Assembly (NCBI RefSeq): GCF_013391415.1
Contig: NZ_JACAXB010000011.1
Span: 1-64,000, forward strand
Direction: 5' to 3'
DNA length: 64,000 bases
Source of the DNA: Aquitalea sp. LB_tupeE
GTDB taxonomy: Bacteria > Pseudomonadota > Gammaproteobacteria > Burkholderiales > Chromobacteriaceae
Shown: positions 17,085-27,248 of the stretch, piece by piece
Layout of the letters: each line of letters begins with the position of its first letter
How positions within the stretch are numbered: position 1 is the first letter of the stretch
The notes under the pieces: generated by a model
Databases searched by the model: none
What the model saw: the letters and a program-made list of their open reading frames with translations, nothing else
Told to the model about the DNA's origin: nothing
Program-made: the position numbers and the translations under genes

Positions 17085-20000
17085 TCAAGGCTTGATGGAG
17101 GCGTGCAGTTCCTGGACGCTGTAGACATCAAACTCTTCCACATGGGCCATGCCCACGCACACGGCCTTGGCACCAGCCAGGGTGGTGTACTGCGGAATGC
17201 GCGCCTGCAAGGCACTGCGGCGGATGGAATGGCTGTCCTGGATAGCCTGACGCTTTTCGTCCACGGTGTTGACCAGCACGTCGATTTCGCCGTTCTTGAT
17301 CATGTCGACGATGTGCGGACGGCCCTCGTTCACCTTGTTGACCACCTGCACCACGATGCCGGCTTCGGCCAGGGTCTTGGCAGTGCCACGGGTGGCGCAG
17401 ACGCCAAAGCCCAGGCGTTGCAGCTCGCGTGCCACGTCAACCGCACCATTCTTGTCGGACTGACGTACCGACAGGAACACCTTGCCGGTGCGCGGCAACT
17501 TGTCGCCGGCGGCCAGCTGGCTCTTGACGAAGGCTTCGGCAAAGCTCTTGCCCACGCCCATTACTTCGCCGGTGGACTTCATTTCCGGTCCCAGGATGGT
17601 GTCGACGCCCGGGAACTTGATGAAGGGGAAGACGGCTTCCTTCACTGCGTAGTACGGCGGGATTACTTCCTTGGTGAAGCCCTGCTCGGCCAGGCCGATG
17701 CCGGCCATGGCACGGGCAGCGATCTTGGCCAGCGGTGCGCCGGTTACCTTGGAAACAAACGGTACGGTACGCGAGGCACGCGGGTTCACTTCCAGCACGA
17801 AGATGGTGTCGCCCTGGATGGCGAACTGTACGTTCATCAGGCCAACCACGTTCAGCGCACGCGCCATGGCTTCGGTCTGACGGCGGATTTCATCTTGTAC
17901 GGCCGGGAACAGGCTGTACGGCGGCAGCGAGCAAGCGGAGTCACCGGAGTGCACACCGGCTTGTTCGATATGCTGCATGATGCCGCCGATGACCACGTCC
18001 TTGCCGTCGGAAATGCAATCCACGTCCACTTCAATGGCGTCGTTCAGGAAGCGGTCCAGCAGCACCGGGCTGTCGTTGGACACCTTCACGGCTTCGCGCA
18101 TGTAGCGTTCCAGATCGGCCGGTTCGTGCACGATTTCCATCGCGCGGCCGCCCAGTACGTAGGACGGACGCACTACCAGCGGATACCCGATTTCCTCGGC
18201 CAGCTTCATCGCATCGGCCGGAGTGCGGGCGGTGCGGTTCGGCGGCTGTTTCAGGCCCAGCTCGTTCAGCAGTTTCTGGAAACGCTCGCGGTCTTCGGCT
18301 GCGTCGATCATGTCCGGCGAGGTGCCGATGATGGACACGCCATTGGCTTCCAGCGCACGTGCCAGCTTCAGCGGGGTTTGGCCGCCGTACTGTACGATCA
18401 CGCCGAACGGTTTTTCGATGCGGCAGATTTCCAGCACGTCTTCCAGCGTCAGCGGCTCGAAGTACAGACGGTCGGACGTGTCGTAGTCGGTGGATACGGT
18501 TTCCGGGTTGCAGTTGACCATGATGGTCTCAAAACCGGATTCACGCAGCGCCAGCGCGGCATGCACGCAGCAGTAGTCGAATTCGATACCCTGACCGATA
18601 CGGTTGGGGCCGCCACCCAGTACCATGACCTTCTTGCGGTCGGTCGGCTGGGCTTCGCACTCTTCTTCGTAGCTGGAGTACATGTAGGCGGTGGAGGTGG
18701 CGAACTCGGCCGCGCAGGTATCCACTCGCTTGTAAACCGGGTGCAGGCCCAGTGCCCAGCGCTTGGCGCGCACGGCAGCCTGGTCGGTATTGAGCAGTTC
18801 GCCCAGACGACGGTCGGAGAAGCCCTTGCGCTTCAGGCGACGCAGTTCGTCAAAGTCCAGCTCTTCCACCTTGCGGCCGGCCAGTGCTTTTTCTTCACCC
18901 ACGATGTCTTCGATCTGGGCCAGGAACCACGGGTCGATCTTGCTCAGGGCAAACACGTCGTCACGGCTCATGCCAACGCGGAAGGCATCGGCCACGTACA
19001 GGATACGTTCTGGTCCCGGGGTGCTGACTTCGTGACGGATGGTTTCTTCGTTGGTGGTGACCGGGTTGAAGCCGGACAGGCCGGTTTCCAGGCCACGCAG
19101 CGCCTTGTGCATGGATTCCTGCAGGGTGCGGCCCATGGCCATCACTTCGCCCACCGACTTCATCTGGGTGGTCAGGCGGTTGTCAGCTTGCGGGAATTTT
19201 TCGAAGGCGAAACGCGGAATCTTGGTGACCACGTAGTCGATGGACGGTTCGAACGAAGCCGGGGTGGCACCACCGGTGATGTCGTTCTTCAGTTCGTCCA
19301 GGGTGTAACCCACGGCCAGCTTGGCTGCAACCTTGGCAATCGGGAAACCGGTAGCCTTGGAAGCCAGTGCCGAAGAGCGCGATACACGCGGGTTCATCTC
19401 GATCACGATCATTTCGCCGTTCACCGGATTGGTGGCGAACTGCACATTGGAACCGCCGGTGTCCACGCCGATTTCACGGAGTACCGCGATCGATGCATTA
19501 CGCATGATCTGGTATTCCTTGTCGGTGAGGGTTTGTGCCGGAGCCACGGTGATGGAGTCACCGGTGTGCACGCCCATCGGGTCGAAGTTCTCGATGGAGC
19601 AGATGATGATGCAGTTGTCTTTCTTGTCGCGCACCACTTCCATTTCGTACTCTTTCCAGCCGAGTACGGACTGCTCGATCAGCAGTTCATGGGTGGGAGA
19701 CGCTTCAAAACCGCGCTCGCAGATCGCCAGGAATTCTTCCTTGTTGTAGGCGATACCGCCACCGGAGCCGCCCATGGTGAAGGACGGACGGATCAGCGTG
19801 GGGAAGCCCACCTTGGATTGCGCTTCCAGCGACTCTTCCATAGTGTGGCAAACAAAGGACAGCGGGCAGGACAGGCCGATCTTGGCCATGGCTTCCTTGA
19901 AGCGGCCACGGTCTTCGGCCTTGTCGATGGCGTCTTCGGTGGCACCGATCAGCTCGACATTGTACTTTTCCAGCACGCCGTTACGGCCCAGGTCCAGCGC

Positions 20001-20294
20001 ACAGTTCAGTGCGGTCTGGCCGCCCATGGTGGGCAGGATGGCGTCCGGGCGTTCCTTGGCAATGATTTTTTCCAGAACAGGCCAGGTAATCGGTTCGATG
20101 TAGGTGACATCGGCCATGTTCGGGTCGGTCATGATGGTGGCCGGATTGGAGTTCACCAGGATGACTTTGTAACCTTCTTCACGCAGGGCCTTGCAGGCCT
20201 GTGCGCCGGAGTAGTCAAACTCGCAGGCCTGGCCAATCACAATGGGGCCAGCGCCGATGATGAGAATACTCTTGAGGTCGGTACGTTTCGGCAT
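17085..20294 (-). CDS. carB: Carbamoyl-phosphate synthase large subunit
   Basis: CarB makes carbamoyl phosphate from bicarbonate, ammonia and two ATP, feeding arginine and pyrimidine synthesis. The 1069-residue protein has the expected two homologous ATP-grasp halves, each starting with a conserved nucleotide motif ([21 protein letters not shown] near residue 10 and [18 protein letters not shown] near residue 560). A C-terminal allosteric domain (FLSVRQSDK...) completes it. The length is standard. It lies in one tight run with carA and leuE: leuE ends 26 bases before the carB start. A terminator follows. Confidence 0.98.
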   Translation of the reverse strand: MPKRTDLKSILIIGAGPIVIGQACEFDYSGAQACKALREEGYKVILVNSNPATIMTDPNMADVTYIEPITWPVLEKIIAKERPDAILPTMGGQTALNCALDLGRNGVLEKYNVELIGATEDAIDKAEDRGRFKEAMAKIGLSCPLSFVCHTMEESLEAQSKVGFPTLIRPSFTMGGSGGGIAYNKEEFLAICERGFEASPTHELLIEQSVLGWKEYEMEVVRDKKDNCIIICSIENFDPMGVHTGDSITVAPAQTLTDKEYQIMRNASIAVLREIGVDTGGSNVQFATNPVNGEMIVIEMNPRVSRSSALASKATGFPIAKVAAKLAVGYTLDELKNDITGGATPASFEPSIDYVVTKIPRFAFEKFPQADNRLTTQMKSVGEVMAMGRTLQESMHKALRGLETGLSGFNPVTTNEETIRHEVSTPGPERILYVADAFRVGMSRDDVFALSKIDPWFLAQIEDIVGEEKALAGRKVEELDFDELRRLKRKGFSDRRLGELLNTDQAAVRAKRWALGLHPVYKRVDTCAAEFATSTAYMYSSYEEECEAQPTDRKKVMVLGGGPNRIGQGIEFDYCCVHAALALRESGFETIMVNCNPETVSTDYDTSDRLYFEPLTLEDVLEICRIEKPFGVIVQYGGQTPLKLARALEANGVSIIGTSPDMIDAAEDRERFQKLLNELGLKQPPNRTARTPADAMKLAEEIGYPLVVRPSYVLGGRAMEIVHEPADLERYMREAVKVSNDSPVLLDRFLNDAIEVDVDCISDGKDVVIGGIMQHIEQAGVHSGDSACSLPPYSLFPAVQDEIRRQTEAMARALNVVGLMNVQFAIQGDTIFVLEVNPRASRTVPFVSKVTGAPLAKIAARAMAGIGLAEQGFTKEVIPPYYAVKEAVFPFIKFPGVDTILGPEMKSTGEVMGVGKSFAEAFVKSQLAAGDKLPRTGKVFLSVRQSDKNGAVDVARELQRLGFGVCATRGTAKTLAEAGIVVQVVNKVNEGRPHIVDMIKNGEIDVLVNTVDEKRQAIQDSHSIRRSALQARIPQYTTLAGAKAVCVGMAHVEEFDVYSVQELHASIKP

Positions 20295-20320
20295 GTTATC
20301 GCTCAGTCAATTTCAATTGT

Positions 20321-20977
20321 TCAGTTCAGGCTGGCTGCCGCCAGTTTGGCCCCGAAGCCCAGAAACAGCGCGCCCACTCCACCAGACATGGCAGAGGACA
20401 GTTTGCGGCGGCGGCGGAAAGCTTCGGCCAGTCTTGCGCCGGACACGATGATGGTGGCCAGGTAAAGGGCACTGCACAACTGCAGCAGCGTGCCCAGCGC
20501 AAGAAAGGTCAGCACCGGGTGCGGATAGGCCGGGTCGACGAATTGCACGAAGAAAGACACGAAGAACAAGATGGCTTTGGGGTTCATCAGGCTGATGACC
20601 AGCGCCTTGACGAAGGGACGGCTGGCGTCCACTTCGCGGCGGGCTTCCGGCACAGCAGCTTCCCCGCGGGAAGCATTGCGCCAGGCACGCCAGGCGCCAC
20701 ACAGCATCTGCAGGCCCAGCCAGGTCAGGTAAGCGCCACCGGCATACTTGACCACGGCAAACAGGGCCGGATTGGCCTTGAGCACCCCTGCCGCCCCTGT
20801 GGCGGCCAGCGTCATCAGGATGGCATCACCGACAAAAATCCCGCACGCCCCGACAAAGCCGCGACGAATGCCGCGCTGCGCTGCCACCGACAGCACATAC
20901 ATGGAGTTGGGGCCTGGCAGCAGCACGATGATGATGGTGCCGATCAGGTAGGTGGTGATATCGGTAATGCCCAGCAT
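20321..20977 (-). CDS. leuE: LysE/RhtB family exporter, probable leucine efflux protein
   Basis: The 218-residue inner-membrane protein has the six-helix pattern of the LysE/RhtB exporters and the signature IIIVLLPGPNSMYVLSVAAQRG near residues 15-36. The following FVGACGIFVGDAILM matches E. coli LeuE (YeaS), which exports leucine and similar amino acids. The substrate is inferred from this likeness. It sits between carA (23 bases) and carB (26 bases) on the same strand and is therefore almost surely co-transcribed with them. This makes it an unusual member of the carbamoyl-phosphate operon. Confidence 0.8.
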   Translation of the reverse strand: MLGITDITTYLIGTIIIVLLPGPNSMYVLSVAAQRGIRRGFVGACGIFVGDAILMTLAATGAAGVLKANPALFAVVKYAGGAYLTWLGLQMLCGAWRAWRNASRGEAAVPEARREVDASRPFVKALVISLMNPKAILFFVSFFVQFVDPAYPHPVLTFLALGTLLQLCSALYLATIIVSGARLAEAFRRRRKLSSAMSGGVGALFLGFGAKLAAASLN

Positions 20978-21000
20978 GCTTGTTCTCCGTTCTGGTCCGT

Positions 21001-22131
21001 TTACTTCGCCTGGCTCATCGCCGTGATGAAGCGGTCAAACAGATAGGCCACGTCTTCCGGGCCCGGGCTCGCTTCCGGGTGTCCCTGGAAGGAGAAGGCC
21101 GGACGGTCGGTCAGTGCGATGCCCTGTACAGTCTGGTCGAACAGGCTGCGATGGGTCACGCGCACATTGGCCGGCAGGGTGGATTCATCCACCTGGAAGC
21201 CGTGGTTCTGGCTGGTGATCATCACGCGGCCGCTGTCCAGATCCTGCACCGGGTGGTTGGCACCGTGGTGGCCGAACTTCATCTTGCTGGTCTTGGCACC
21301 AGTGGCCAGGCCCAGCAGCTGGTGACCCAGGCAGATGCCGAATACCGGCAGGCGGGTTTCCAGGATTTCGCGGATGGCGGCGATAGCGTAGTCGCACGGC
21401 TCCGGATCACCCGGGCCGTTGGAAAGGAACACACCATCCGGATTCAGCGCCAGCACGTCCTTGGCCGGCGTCTGCGCCGGCACCACGGTCAGCTTGCAGC
21501 CGCGTTCGGCCAGCATGCGCAGGATGTTGTGCTTTACACCGAAGTCGTAAGCCACCACGTGGAACGGGGTTTCAGTCTTCTCGCTGTAGCCGCTGCCCAG
21601 TTTCCATTCGCCCAGTTTCCACTGGTAGGACTCGGTGCAGCTCACTACTTTGGCCAGATCCTGACCGGCCATGGAACCGAAACCGCGTGCCAGTTCCAGT
21701 GCGCGGGCTTCGTCCAGATCGGCGCCAGCCATGATGCAGCCGGGCTGGGCACCCTTTTCACGCAGGATACGGGTGAGACGACGGGTGTCGATATCGGCAA
21801 TGGCCACGACATTGTTCTTGGCCAGGTAGTCGGACAGCGAATCTTCCGCGCGGAAGTTACTGTGCAGCAGCGGCAGATCACGAATGATCAGACCGGATGC
21901 GAAAACGGCGCGGGATTCGGTATCTTCCGAATTCGCGCCGACATTACCGATGTGGGGATAAGTCAGGGTGACGATTTGTTTGGTGTAGGAGGGATCGGTG
22001 AGGATTTCCTGATACCCGGTCATGGCGGTATTGAATACCACTTCGCCGACCGTATGGCCGGTGGCTCCGATGGCACTGCCCTTGAAGAGGGTACCGTCAG
22101 CCAAGACGAGGATCGCTGGTACGGTTGACAC
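21001..22131 (-). CDS. carA: Carbamoyl-phosphate synthase small subunit (glutaminase)
   Basis: CarA hydrolyses glutamine and passes ammonia to CarB. The 376-residue protein has the class I amidotransferase triad: Cys267 in [11 protein letters not shown], His351 and Glu353 in [11 protein letters not shown]. The N-terminal domain opens with [11 protein letters not shown] and contains [16 protein letters not shown], both typical. The start codon is GTG with an AGGAG site nine bases upstream. The gene heads the carA-leuE-carB run, and its leader contains an inverted repeat. Confidence 0.97.
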   Translation of the reverse strand: MSTVPAILVLADGTLFKGSAIGATGHTVGEVVFNTAMTGYQEILTDPSYTKQIVTLTYPHIGNVGANSEDTESRAVFASGLIIRDLPLLHSNFRAEDSLSDYLAKNNVVAIADIDTRRLTRILREKGAQPGCIMAGADLDEARALELARGFGSMAGQDLAKVVSCTESYQWKLGEWKLGSGYSEKTETPFHVVAYDFGVKHNILRMLAERGCKLTVVPAQTPAKDVLALNPDGVFLSNGPGDPEPCDYAIAAIREILETRLPVFGICLGHQLLGLATGAKTSKMKFGHHGANHPVQDLDSGRVMITSQNHGFQVDESTLPANVRVTHRSLFDQTVQGIALTDRPAFSFQGHPEASPGPEDVAYLFDRFITAMSQAK

Positions 22132-22186
22132 TGACTAGCTCCTGTTGCGTTTTCGCTTGTATGTTTTTGCGGATTTTTATGTGAAT

Positions 22187-22218
22187 AACGGGACACGACG
22201 TTTTGCGCCTGTCCCGTT
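22187..22218 (-). promoter_or_regulatory. Inverted repeat in the carA leader
   Basis: AACGGGACA and TGTCCCGTT form a 9-bp perfect repeat with a 14-base spacer about 56 bases before the carA start codon. It is not followed by a T run, so it could be a leader RNA structure or an operator. Which of the two cannot be decided from sequence. Confidence 0.4.
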
Positions 22219-22328
22219 TGGTTAAACCTTACCATCATACCGCTTTCGGCCAGTTGAAACAAGTCACAAGCACCTGTTTTTGCATCACTTCCTGATTTCC
22301 CCTGCCTGATCTCCCATACCTTTACATA

Positions 22329-22355
22329 AAGAAACAGCCACCAGCAGGTGGCTGT
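22329..22355 (-). terminator. Terminator of the acyl-CoA dehydrogenase gene
   Basis: A 9-bp stem (ACAGCCACC with GGTGGCTGT) with a 4-base loop is followed on the minus strand by TTTCTTTATG. It lies just after the stop codon. Confidence 0.8.
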
Positions 22356-22376
22356 CGGCAGCAGGAAAACGTGGGC

Positions 22377-24158
22377 TTAGAACAGGTTCTCGTCCAGTTC
22401 CAGCACGCTGTCAGCCCCGTCCACAATGGCGGCCGCCAGACCGCCAACCTGTGGCAGCAGATGCTCGGCAAAGAAGCGGGCGGTGGTGATCTTGGCCTTG
22501 AGGAAATCCTCGTCCACACCATCCTCACCCAGCTTTTCACGGGCAATCAGCGCGGCGCGGCCCAGTTGCCAGCCACCCAGCACAATACCCATCAGCTTGA
22601 GGAAAGGCACCGAACCGGCTGCCGCCAGCTGCGGCTGCGTGCCAAAGCTCTCCAGAATGAAGGCCACGCAACGCTCCGCCTCGGCAGCGGCCTGCTGCAG
22701 ATTGCTCGCCATGCTGGCGTAACCGGCAGCTTCCAGCTTGCCGGCGGTGGCGCGCGCCTCATCCAGCAGCGCACGGGCGGTGGCACCGCCTTCGCTGAAG
22801 GTTTTGCGGCCAATCAGGTCCAGCGCCTGGATGCCGGTGGTGCCTTCGTAAATGGCGGTAATACGGGCATCGCGATAGAACTGGGCCACGCCGGTTTCCT
22901 CGATGAAGCCCATGCCGCCATGCACTTGCACCGCCAGGCTGGTCAGCTCGTTGGCCTGTTCGGTATTCCAGCCCTTGACGATGGGAATGAGGAAGTTCAC
23001 CAGCGCCTGATTGCGCGCAGCTTCGCTGGCCACCGGGTGACGTGAAGCGCGATCCAGCGCAGCGGCGGTGTAGAAGGCCAGGGCGCGTTGCGCTTCGATC
23101 TGGCTACGCATGGTCATCAGCATGCGGCGGATGTCAGGATGCTTGATGATGGCAACACCAGACGGGTCGGGCGAGCCGATGGCACGGCTTTGCACGCGGT
23201 CACGGGCATATTCCACCGCCTTCTGGTAGGCACGCTCGGATACCGACATGCCTTCCACACCCACCCCCAGACGGGCGTGGTTCATCATGGTGAACATATA
23301 GCCCAAGCCCTTGTTGGCCTCGCCCACCAGATAACCGACCGCACCGCCATTGTCGCCAAAGCTCATCACGGCAGTCGGGCTGCCATGAATGCCCAGCTTG
23401 TGTTCCAGCGATACACAACGCACATCGTTGCGCGCACCCAGGCTGCCATCGGCATTGACCAGGAACTTGGGCACGATGAACAGGGAAATGCCTTTCACCC
23501 CGGCCGGTGCATCTGGCAGGCGGGCCAGCACCAGATGGACGATGTTGTCGGCCATATCGTGCTCACCCCAAGTGATGAAAATCTTCTGGCCGGTCACCAG
23601 ATAGCTGCCATCCGCTTGCGGCACGGCGCGCGAGCGCACCTGGGCCAGATCAGAACCGGCCTGCGGCTCGGTCAAGTTCATGGTGCCAGTCCATTCGCCA
23701 CTGGACATGCGTGGCAGATACACCGCCTTCAGTTCTTCCGAGGCATGGTGATGAATGGCCTCCACCGCACCCAGCGTCAGCAGCGGTGCCAGCGAGAAAG
23801 CCAGATTAGAGGAGCACCACATTTCTTCAGCGGCAATCGCCACCAGTGCCGGCATACCCTGCCCGCCAAAATCAGCCGGAGCACGCAGGCCCACCCAGCC
23901 GGATTCGACATATTGCTGCCAGGCGTCCTTGAAACCAGGGGCGGCAGTCACTTCACCATCTTTCAGCGTGGCACCCTTGTCACCCTGCTTGTTGATGGGA
24001 GCCAGCACGCCTTCGGCAAACTTGGCGGCCTCTTCCAGAATGGCATCCACCAGTTCTACCGAGCAGTCTTCATAACCCGGCAGGCTGCACACCGAGGTCA
24101 ACTCGGCCAATTCATTCAGTACAAAACGGATTTCTTTGACTGGCGCGTTATAGATCAT
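22377..24158 (-). CDS. Acyl-CoA dehydrogenase with extra C-terminal domain
   Basis: The 593-residue flavoenzyme oxidises acyl-CoA and hands electrons to ETF. The N-terminal part holds the helical and beta domains with NLTEPQAGSDLAQVRSRAV and KIFITWGEHDM, and the central part holds YEGTTGIQALDLIGRK with the conserved FAD and active-site region. About 130 extra residues follow, as in the family with an acetyl-CoA dehydrogenase-like C-terminal domain. The ATG at 24158 has a strong GAGGAG site. The gene follows etfB and etfA on the same strand. The chain-length preference is not known. Confidence 0.9.
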   Translation of the reverse strand: MIYNAPVKEIRFVLNELAELTSVCSLPGYEDCSVELVDAILEEAAKFAEGVLAPINKQGDKGATLKDGEVTAAPGFKDAWQQYVESGWVGLRAPADFGGQGMPALVAIAAEEMWCSSNLAFSLAPLLTLGAVEAIHHHASEELKAVYLPRMSSGEWTGTMNLTEPQAGSDLAQVRSRAVPQADGSYLVTGQKIFITWGEHDMADNIVHLVLARLPDAPAGVKGISLFIVPKFLVNADGSLGARNDVRCVSLEHKLGIHGSPTAVMSFGDNGGAVGYLVGEANKGLGYMFTMMNHARLGVGVEGMSVSERAYQKAVEYARDRVQSRAIGSPDPSGVAIIKHPDIRRMLMTMRSQIEAQRALAFYTAAALDRASRHPVASEAARNQALVNFLIPIVKGWNTEQANELTSLAVQVHGGMGFIEETGVAQFYRDARITAIYEGTTGIQALDLIGRKTFSEGGATARALLDEARATAGKLEAAGYASMASNLQQAAAEAERCVAFILESFGTQPQLAAAGSVPFLKLMGIVLGGWQLGRAALIAREKLGEDGVDEDFLKAKITTARFFAEHLLPQVGGLAAAIVDGADSVLELDENLF

Positions 24159-24350
24159 GAATCTCTCCTCATTCTTGCTGCACAACAATCGTCGTAGATA
24201 TGAAAAAACCGGCACGCCGTCTACCTGATGCATGAGCGCACCTTCCCGCCACTGAGTGAGTGACGGGAAAGCTGGCTCCTCCACGAAGCAGACCGGTCGT
24301 TGCCGGTTGTTTTTTTGTTTTGATCCGGCGGCTATCTTGCCTGCTCGGAT

Positions 24351-24370
24351 GGGGAGGGTTACCCCTCCCC
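24351..24370 (-). other. Hairpin after etfA
   Basis: GGGGAGGG and CCCTCCCC pair around a 4-base loop directly downstream of the etfA stop. No T run follows, so it probably shields or weakens read-through rather than ending transcription. A second imperfect stem (24243-24269) lies closer to the acyl-CoA dehydrogenase gene; the rest of this 220-base gap shows nothing else clear. Confidence 0.45.
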
Positions 24371-24378
24371 GCACACCA

Positions 24379-25311
24379 TTACTTGGACAGCTCGGCCAGC
24401 AGTTCCGGCACCACGGTGAACAAGTCACCCACGATGCCGTAATCGGCCACCTGGAAGATCGGCGCTTCCTCGTCCTTGTTGATCGCCACAATCACCTTGG
24501 AGTCCTTCATGCCAGCCAGATGCTGGATGGCACCGGAAATGCCCACGGCGAAGTACAGTTGCGGTGCCACCACCTTGCCGGTCTGGCCAACCTGGTAGTC
24601 GTTCGGGGCGTAGCCAGCGTCAACCGCGGCGCGGGAAGCACCCACAGCAGCACCCAGCTTGTCAGCCAGCGGCTCGATGACGGACTTGAACTGTTCTTCC
24701 GACCCCAGCGCACGACCACCGGAGACGATGATCTTGGCAGCGCCCAGTTCCGGACGGTCCGACTTGGTCAGCTCCTGGCCGACAAAGCTGGACAGCTGGG
24801 TATCAGCCACCGCAGCCACGGCTTCAACAGCGGCGCTGCCACCCTGGCCAGCCGCGTCAAACGCGGTGGTACGCACGGTGATGACCTTGATGGGGTCAGC
24901 CGATTGCACGGTAGCCAGCACGTTACCGGCGTAAACCGGGCGCACGAAGGTGTCGGCGGATTCGATGGCGGTGATTTCGGAAATCTGCGCCACATCCAGC
25001 AAAGCAGCCACGCGCGGCAGCAGGTTCTTGCCAAAGGAGCTGGCCGGAGCCAGTACATGGCTGTAGCCCTTGGCCACTTCCACCACCAGGGCGGACAGCG
25101 ATTCGGCCAAGCCATGCGCGTACTGGGCGGCATCAGCCAGCAGGACCTTGCTCACACCAGCCACGCTCTTGGCGGCATCGGCAGCAGCAGCGGCGTTGTG
25201 ACCGGCTACCAGCACGTGCACTTCGCCCAGCTTTGCAGCGGCGGTTACGGTATTCAGGGTGCCTGCTTTCAGGCTCTGGTTGTCGTGTTCAGCGATAACG
25301 AGAATGGCCAT
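24379..25311 (-). CDS. etfA: Electron transfer flavoprotein alpha subunit
   Basis: EtfA binds FAD and, with EtfB, carries electrons from acyl-CoA dehydrogenases to ETF-quinone oxidoreductase. The 310-residue protein has the C-terminal FAD-binding region with [39 protein letters not shown] and [16 protein letters not shown], all diagnostic for the family. It begins three bases after etfB ends, so the two subunits are translated from one message. Confidence 0.96.
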   Translation of the reverse strand: MAILVIAEHDNQSLKAGTLNTVTAAAKLGEVHVLVAGHNAAAAADAAKSVAGVSKVLLADAAQYAHGLAESLSALVVEVAKGYSHVLAPASSFGKNLLPRVAALLDVAQISEITAIESADTFVRPVYAGNVLATVQSADPIKVITVRTTAFDAAGQGGSAAVEAVAAVADTQLSSFVGQELTKSDRPELGAAKIIVSGGRALGSEEQFKSVIEPLADKLGAAVGASRAAVDAGYAPNDYQVGQTGKVVAPQLYFAVGISGAIQHLAGMKDSKVIVAINKDEEAPIFQVADYGIVGDLFTVVPELLAELSK

Positions 25312-25314
25312 GGC

Positions 25315-26064
25315 TTACAGCACCTTTGCGTCGTTTTTCAGTTTGGCTACCAGCTCGGCAGCGTTGGCTACCTTGATGCCGGCAGAGCGCTTGGCCGGTT
25401 CGGCCACTTTCAGCGTTTTCAGGCGCGGCGCAACGTCCACACCCAGGTCGGCCGGGCTGGTCTTGTCCAGCGGCTTCTTCTTGGCGGCCATGATGTTGGG
25501 CAGCTTGATGAAGCGCGGTTCGTTCAGGCGCAGGTCGGCGGTGACAACGGCCGGCAGACGCAGCTTGACGGTTTCCAGGCCACCGTCGATTTCGCGGATC
25601 ACATCCACGGTTTCGGCAGCGATATCCACCTTGGAGGCGAAGGTGCCTTGCGCCCAGCCCAGCAGGGCAGCAGCCATCTGGCCGGTCTGGTTGGCATCGT
25701 CATCGATGGCTTGCTTGCCGACGATCAGCAGCTGTGGCTGTTCCTTGTCTGCAACGGCCTTGAGCAGCTTGGCCACGGCCAGGGGCTGCAGTTCGGTGTC
25801 GGTTTCCACCAGGATGGCGCGGTCGGCACCCATGGCCAGGGCGGTGCGCAGCGTTTCCTCACACTGCTTCACGCCCATGGACACGACCACGATTTCGCTG
25901 GCCTTGCCGGCTTCTTTCAGACGCACGGCTTCTTCTACCGCGATTTCGTCAAAGGGGTTCATCGACATCTTGACGTTGGCGACATCCACATCAGAACCGT
26001 CGGCCTTTACGCGAACCTTCACGTTGTAATCGACAACGCGTTTAACAGCGACTAGAACTTTCAT
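25315..26064 (-). CDS. etfB: Electron transfer flavoprotein beta subunit
   Basis: EtfB is the AMP-binding partner of EtfA. The 249-residue protein starts [19 protein letters not shown] and contains [16 protein letters not shown] and the signature [30 protein letters not shown] spread around residues 150-185. All are typical of the family. It is the first gene of the run etfB-etfA-acyl-CoA dehydrogenase. The upstream region contains a PsrA-like dyad near the probable -35 region, suggesting fatty-acid-responsive repression. Confidence 0.96.
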   Translation of the reverse strand: MKVLVAVKRVVDYNVKVRVKADGSDVDVANVKMSMNPFDEIAVEEAVRLKEAGKASEIVVVSMGVKQCEETLRTALAMGADRAILVETDTELQPLAVAKLLKAVADKEQPQLLIVGKQAIDDDANQTGQMAAALLGWAQGTFASKVDIAAETVDVIREIDGGLETVKLRLPAVVTADLRLNEPRFIKLPNIMAAKKKPLDKTSPADLGVDVAPRLKTLKVAEPAKRSAGIKVANAAELVAKLKNDAKVL

Positions 26065-26152
26065 ATTCCTCCAGCGAATAGCTCTCTGGGTTAATCGAAC
26101 TGGGAAGGGACTTGCTACCGTGGTGTTTCCCGATTATGCCCCAACGCTTTTT

Positions 26153-26166
26153 CAAACGAGCGTTTG
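26153..26166. promoter_or_regulatory. PsrA-type operator between etfB and the MaoC gene
   Basis: CAAACGAGCGTTTG is a perfect palindrome matching the PsrA consensus (G/C)AAAC-N4-GTTT(G/C). PsrA is a TetR-family regulator that responds to long-chain fatty acids and controls beta-oxidation and etf genes in several proteobacteria. Here the site overlaps the likely -35 region of etfB, with CATAAT as a candidate -10. The assignment rests on motif and context only. Confidence 0.55.
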
Positions 26167-26304
26167 GTTGATTATTTGTGTGTGACACGTAGCAAAAAAA
26201 CAACTGATTGCAGATACTACGTCATTTCCGCTTAATTTGCATTTCGTCTGCCGCATGGCACAATGCAGTGCAACAATTTCAACGTCATAGCCGGAGAAAC
26301 ATGC

Positions 26305-26724
26305 ATGACTGTCTACTTTGAAGATATCAAGATTGGCGACTCCGCCGAGTACGCCAAAACCATTACCGAAGCCGATATCCTGATGTTTGCTGCGGTCTCC
26401 GGCGATGACAATCCGGTGCATATCAACCAGGAATATGCCGAAACCACACCGTTCCAGAGCCGCATTGCCCATGGCATGCTGACCGCCAGTCTGATTTCCA
26501 CCGTGGTGGGCACCAAGCTGCCGGGCAATGGCACCATCTATTTGTCGCAATCCACCCGTTTCAAGGCACCGGTACGCATCGGCCAGACCGTCACCGCCCG
26601 CGCCACCGTGGTCGAAATTTTCCCCGAGAAAAAACGCGTCAAGCTGGCCACCCAATGCCTGGTACAAGGCAAGGTGATTCTGGATGGTGAGTCGCTGGTG
26701 ATTGCGCCAAGCCGCTCCGAGTAA
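26305..26724 (+). CDS. MaoC-like (R)-specific enoyl-CoA hydratase
   Basis: The 139-residue protein is a short hot-dog-fold hydratase of the MaoC/PhaJ type. It begins MTVYFEDIKIGDSAEYAKTITEADILMFAAVSGDDNPVHIN, which includes the hydratase 2 motif with the catalytic aspartate and histidine, and continues with RIAHGMLTASLIS. It hydrates trans-2-enoyl-CoA to the (R)-3-hydroxy form and can link beta-oxidation to polyhydroxyalkanoate. The ATG at 26305 has a GGAG site eight bases upstream. It is divergent from etfBA and three bases ahead of a GNAT gene. Confidence 0.85.
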   Translation: MTVYFEDIKIGDSAEYAKTITEADILMFAAVSGDDNPVHINQEYAETTPFQSRIAHGMLTASLISTVVGTKLPGNGTIYLSQSTRFKAPVRIGQTVTARATVVEIFPEKKRVKLATQCLVQGKVILDGESLVIAPSRSE

Positions 26725-26726
26725 AG

Positions 26727-27191
26727 ATGAACACAACTTTGCAGGTGGTCGCCCTGACCGATGAGCAGGGCCATGTCATTGCACCAGAGCTGCTGGCCAG
26801 CTGCAGCCAGCTGCATCATCAGCTACGCCCCATGTTGCCCCTGGACGGTGCTGCATATGCAGCAAAAATGCAACGGGTGTGCAGCTACGGTGCCCGCATG
26901 GTTGCCGCAGTGGACAGGGATGGTCGGCCTCTTGGCCTTGCGCTGTTCCGGGTCTATGAAAATACCTATGAGGATATGCGGCTTTACATCGACGACCTGG
27001 TCAGTGACGAAGCGCACCGCTCACGCGGTATCGGCAGTCTGTTGCTGGACTGGTGTGCCACAGAAGCCCGCCGGCTGGGCTGTGGCTATCAGGTGCTGGA
27101 TTCCGGCACCTGGCGTACCGAAGCCCATCGCCTGTACTTCCGCCAGGGCTTCAGCATTTCCTCGTTTCACTTCACCAAGCCATTGAAGTAA
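26727..27191 (+). CDS. GNAT family N-acetyltransferase
   Basis: The 154-residue protein has the GNAT fold. The acetyl-CoA-binding motif A is DEAHRSRGIGSLLLDWC near residues 95-111, with a strand VSDEAH before it and motif B-like YFRQGFSISSFHF near the C-terminus. The substrate is unknown. It begins three bases after the MaoC gene ends, so the two are co-expressed, and a terminator follows. Confidence 0.85.
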   Translation: MNTTLQVVALTDEQGHVIAPELLASCSQLHHQLRPMLPLDGAAYAAKMQRVCSYGARMVAAVDRDGRPLGLALFRVYENTYEDMRLYIDDLVSDEAHRSRGIGSLLLDWCATEARRLGCGYQVLDSGTWRTEAHRLYFRQGFSISSFHFTKPLK

Positions 27192-27226
27192 ACATTGGAT
27201 TAATCTGGGCCGCAGCCACACCACGA

Positions 27227-27248
27227 GGGAGCGCAAGCTCCCTTTTTT
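27227..27248 (+). terminator. Terminator after the GNAT gene
   Basis: GGGAGC and GCTCCC pair around a GCAA loop and are followed by six T residues. The queG stop codon on the other strand overlaps the end of the T run. Confidence 0.85.

Noticed and set aside
16986-20465. A 1159-codon open frame antisense to carB
   Set aside because: It mirrors carB almost exactly, has no domain, is full of His and Arg runs typical of antisense frames in GC-rich genes, and lacks a ribosome site. CarB on the other strand is complete.
24285-24318. Small stem ACCGG/CCGGT followed by T residues on the plus strand
   Set aside because: No plus-strand gene precedes it; it faces the wrong way for etfA and the acyl-CoA dehydrogenase gene.
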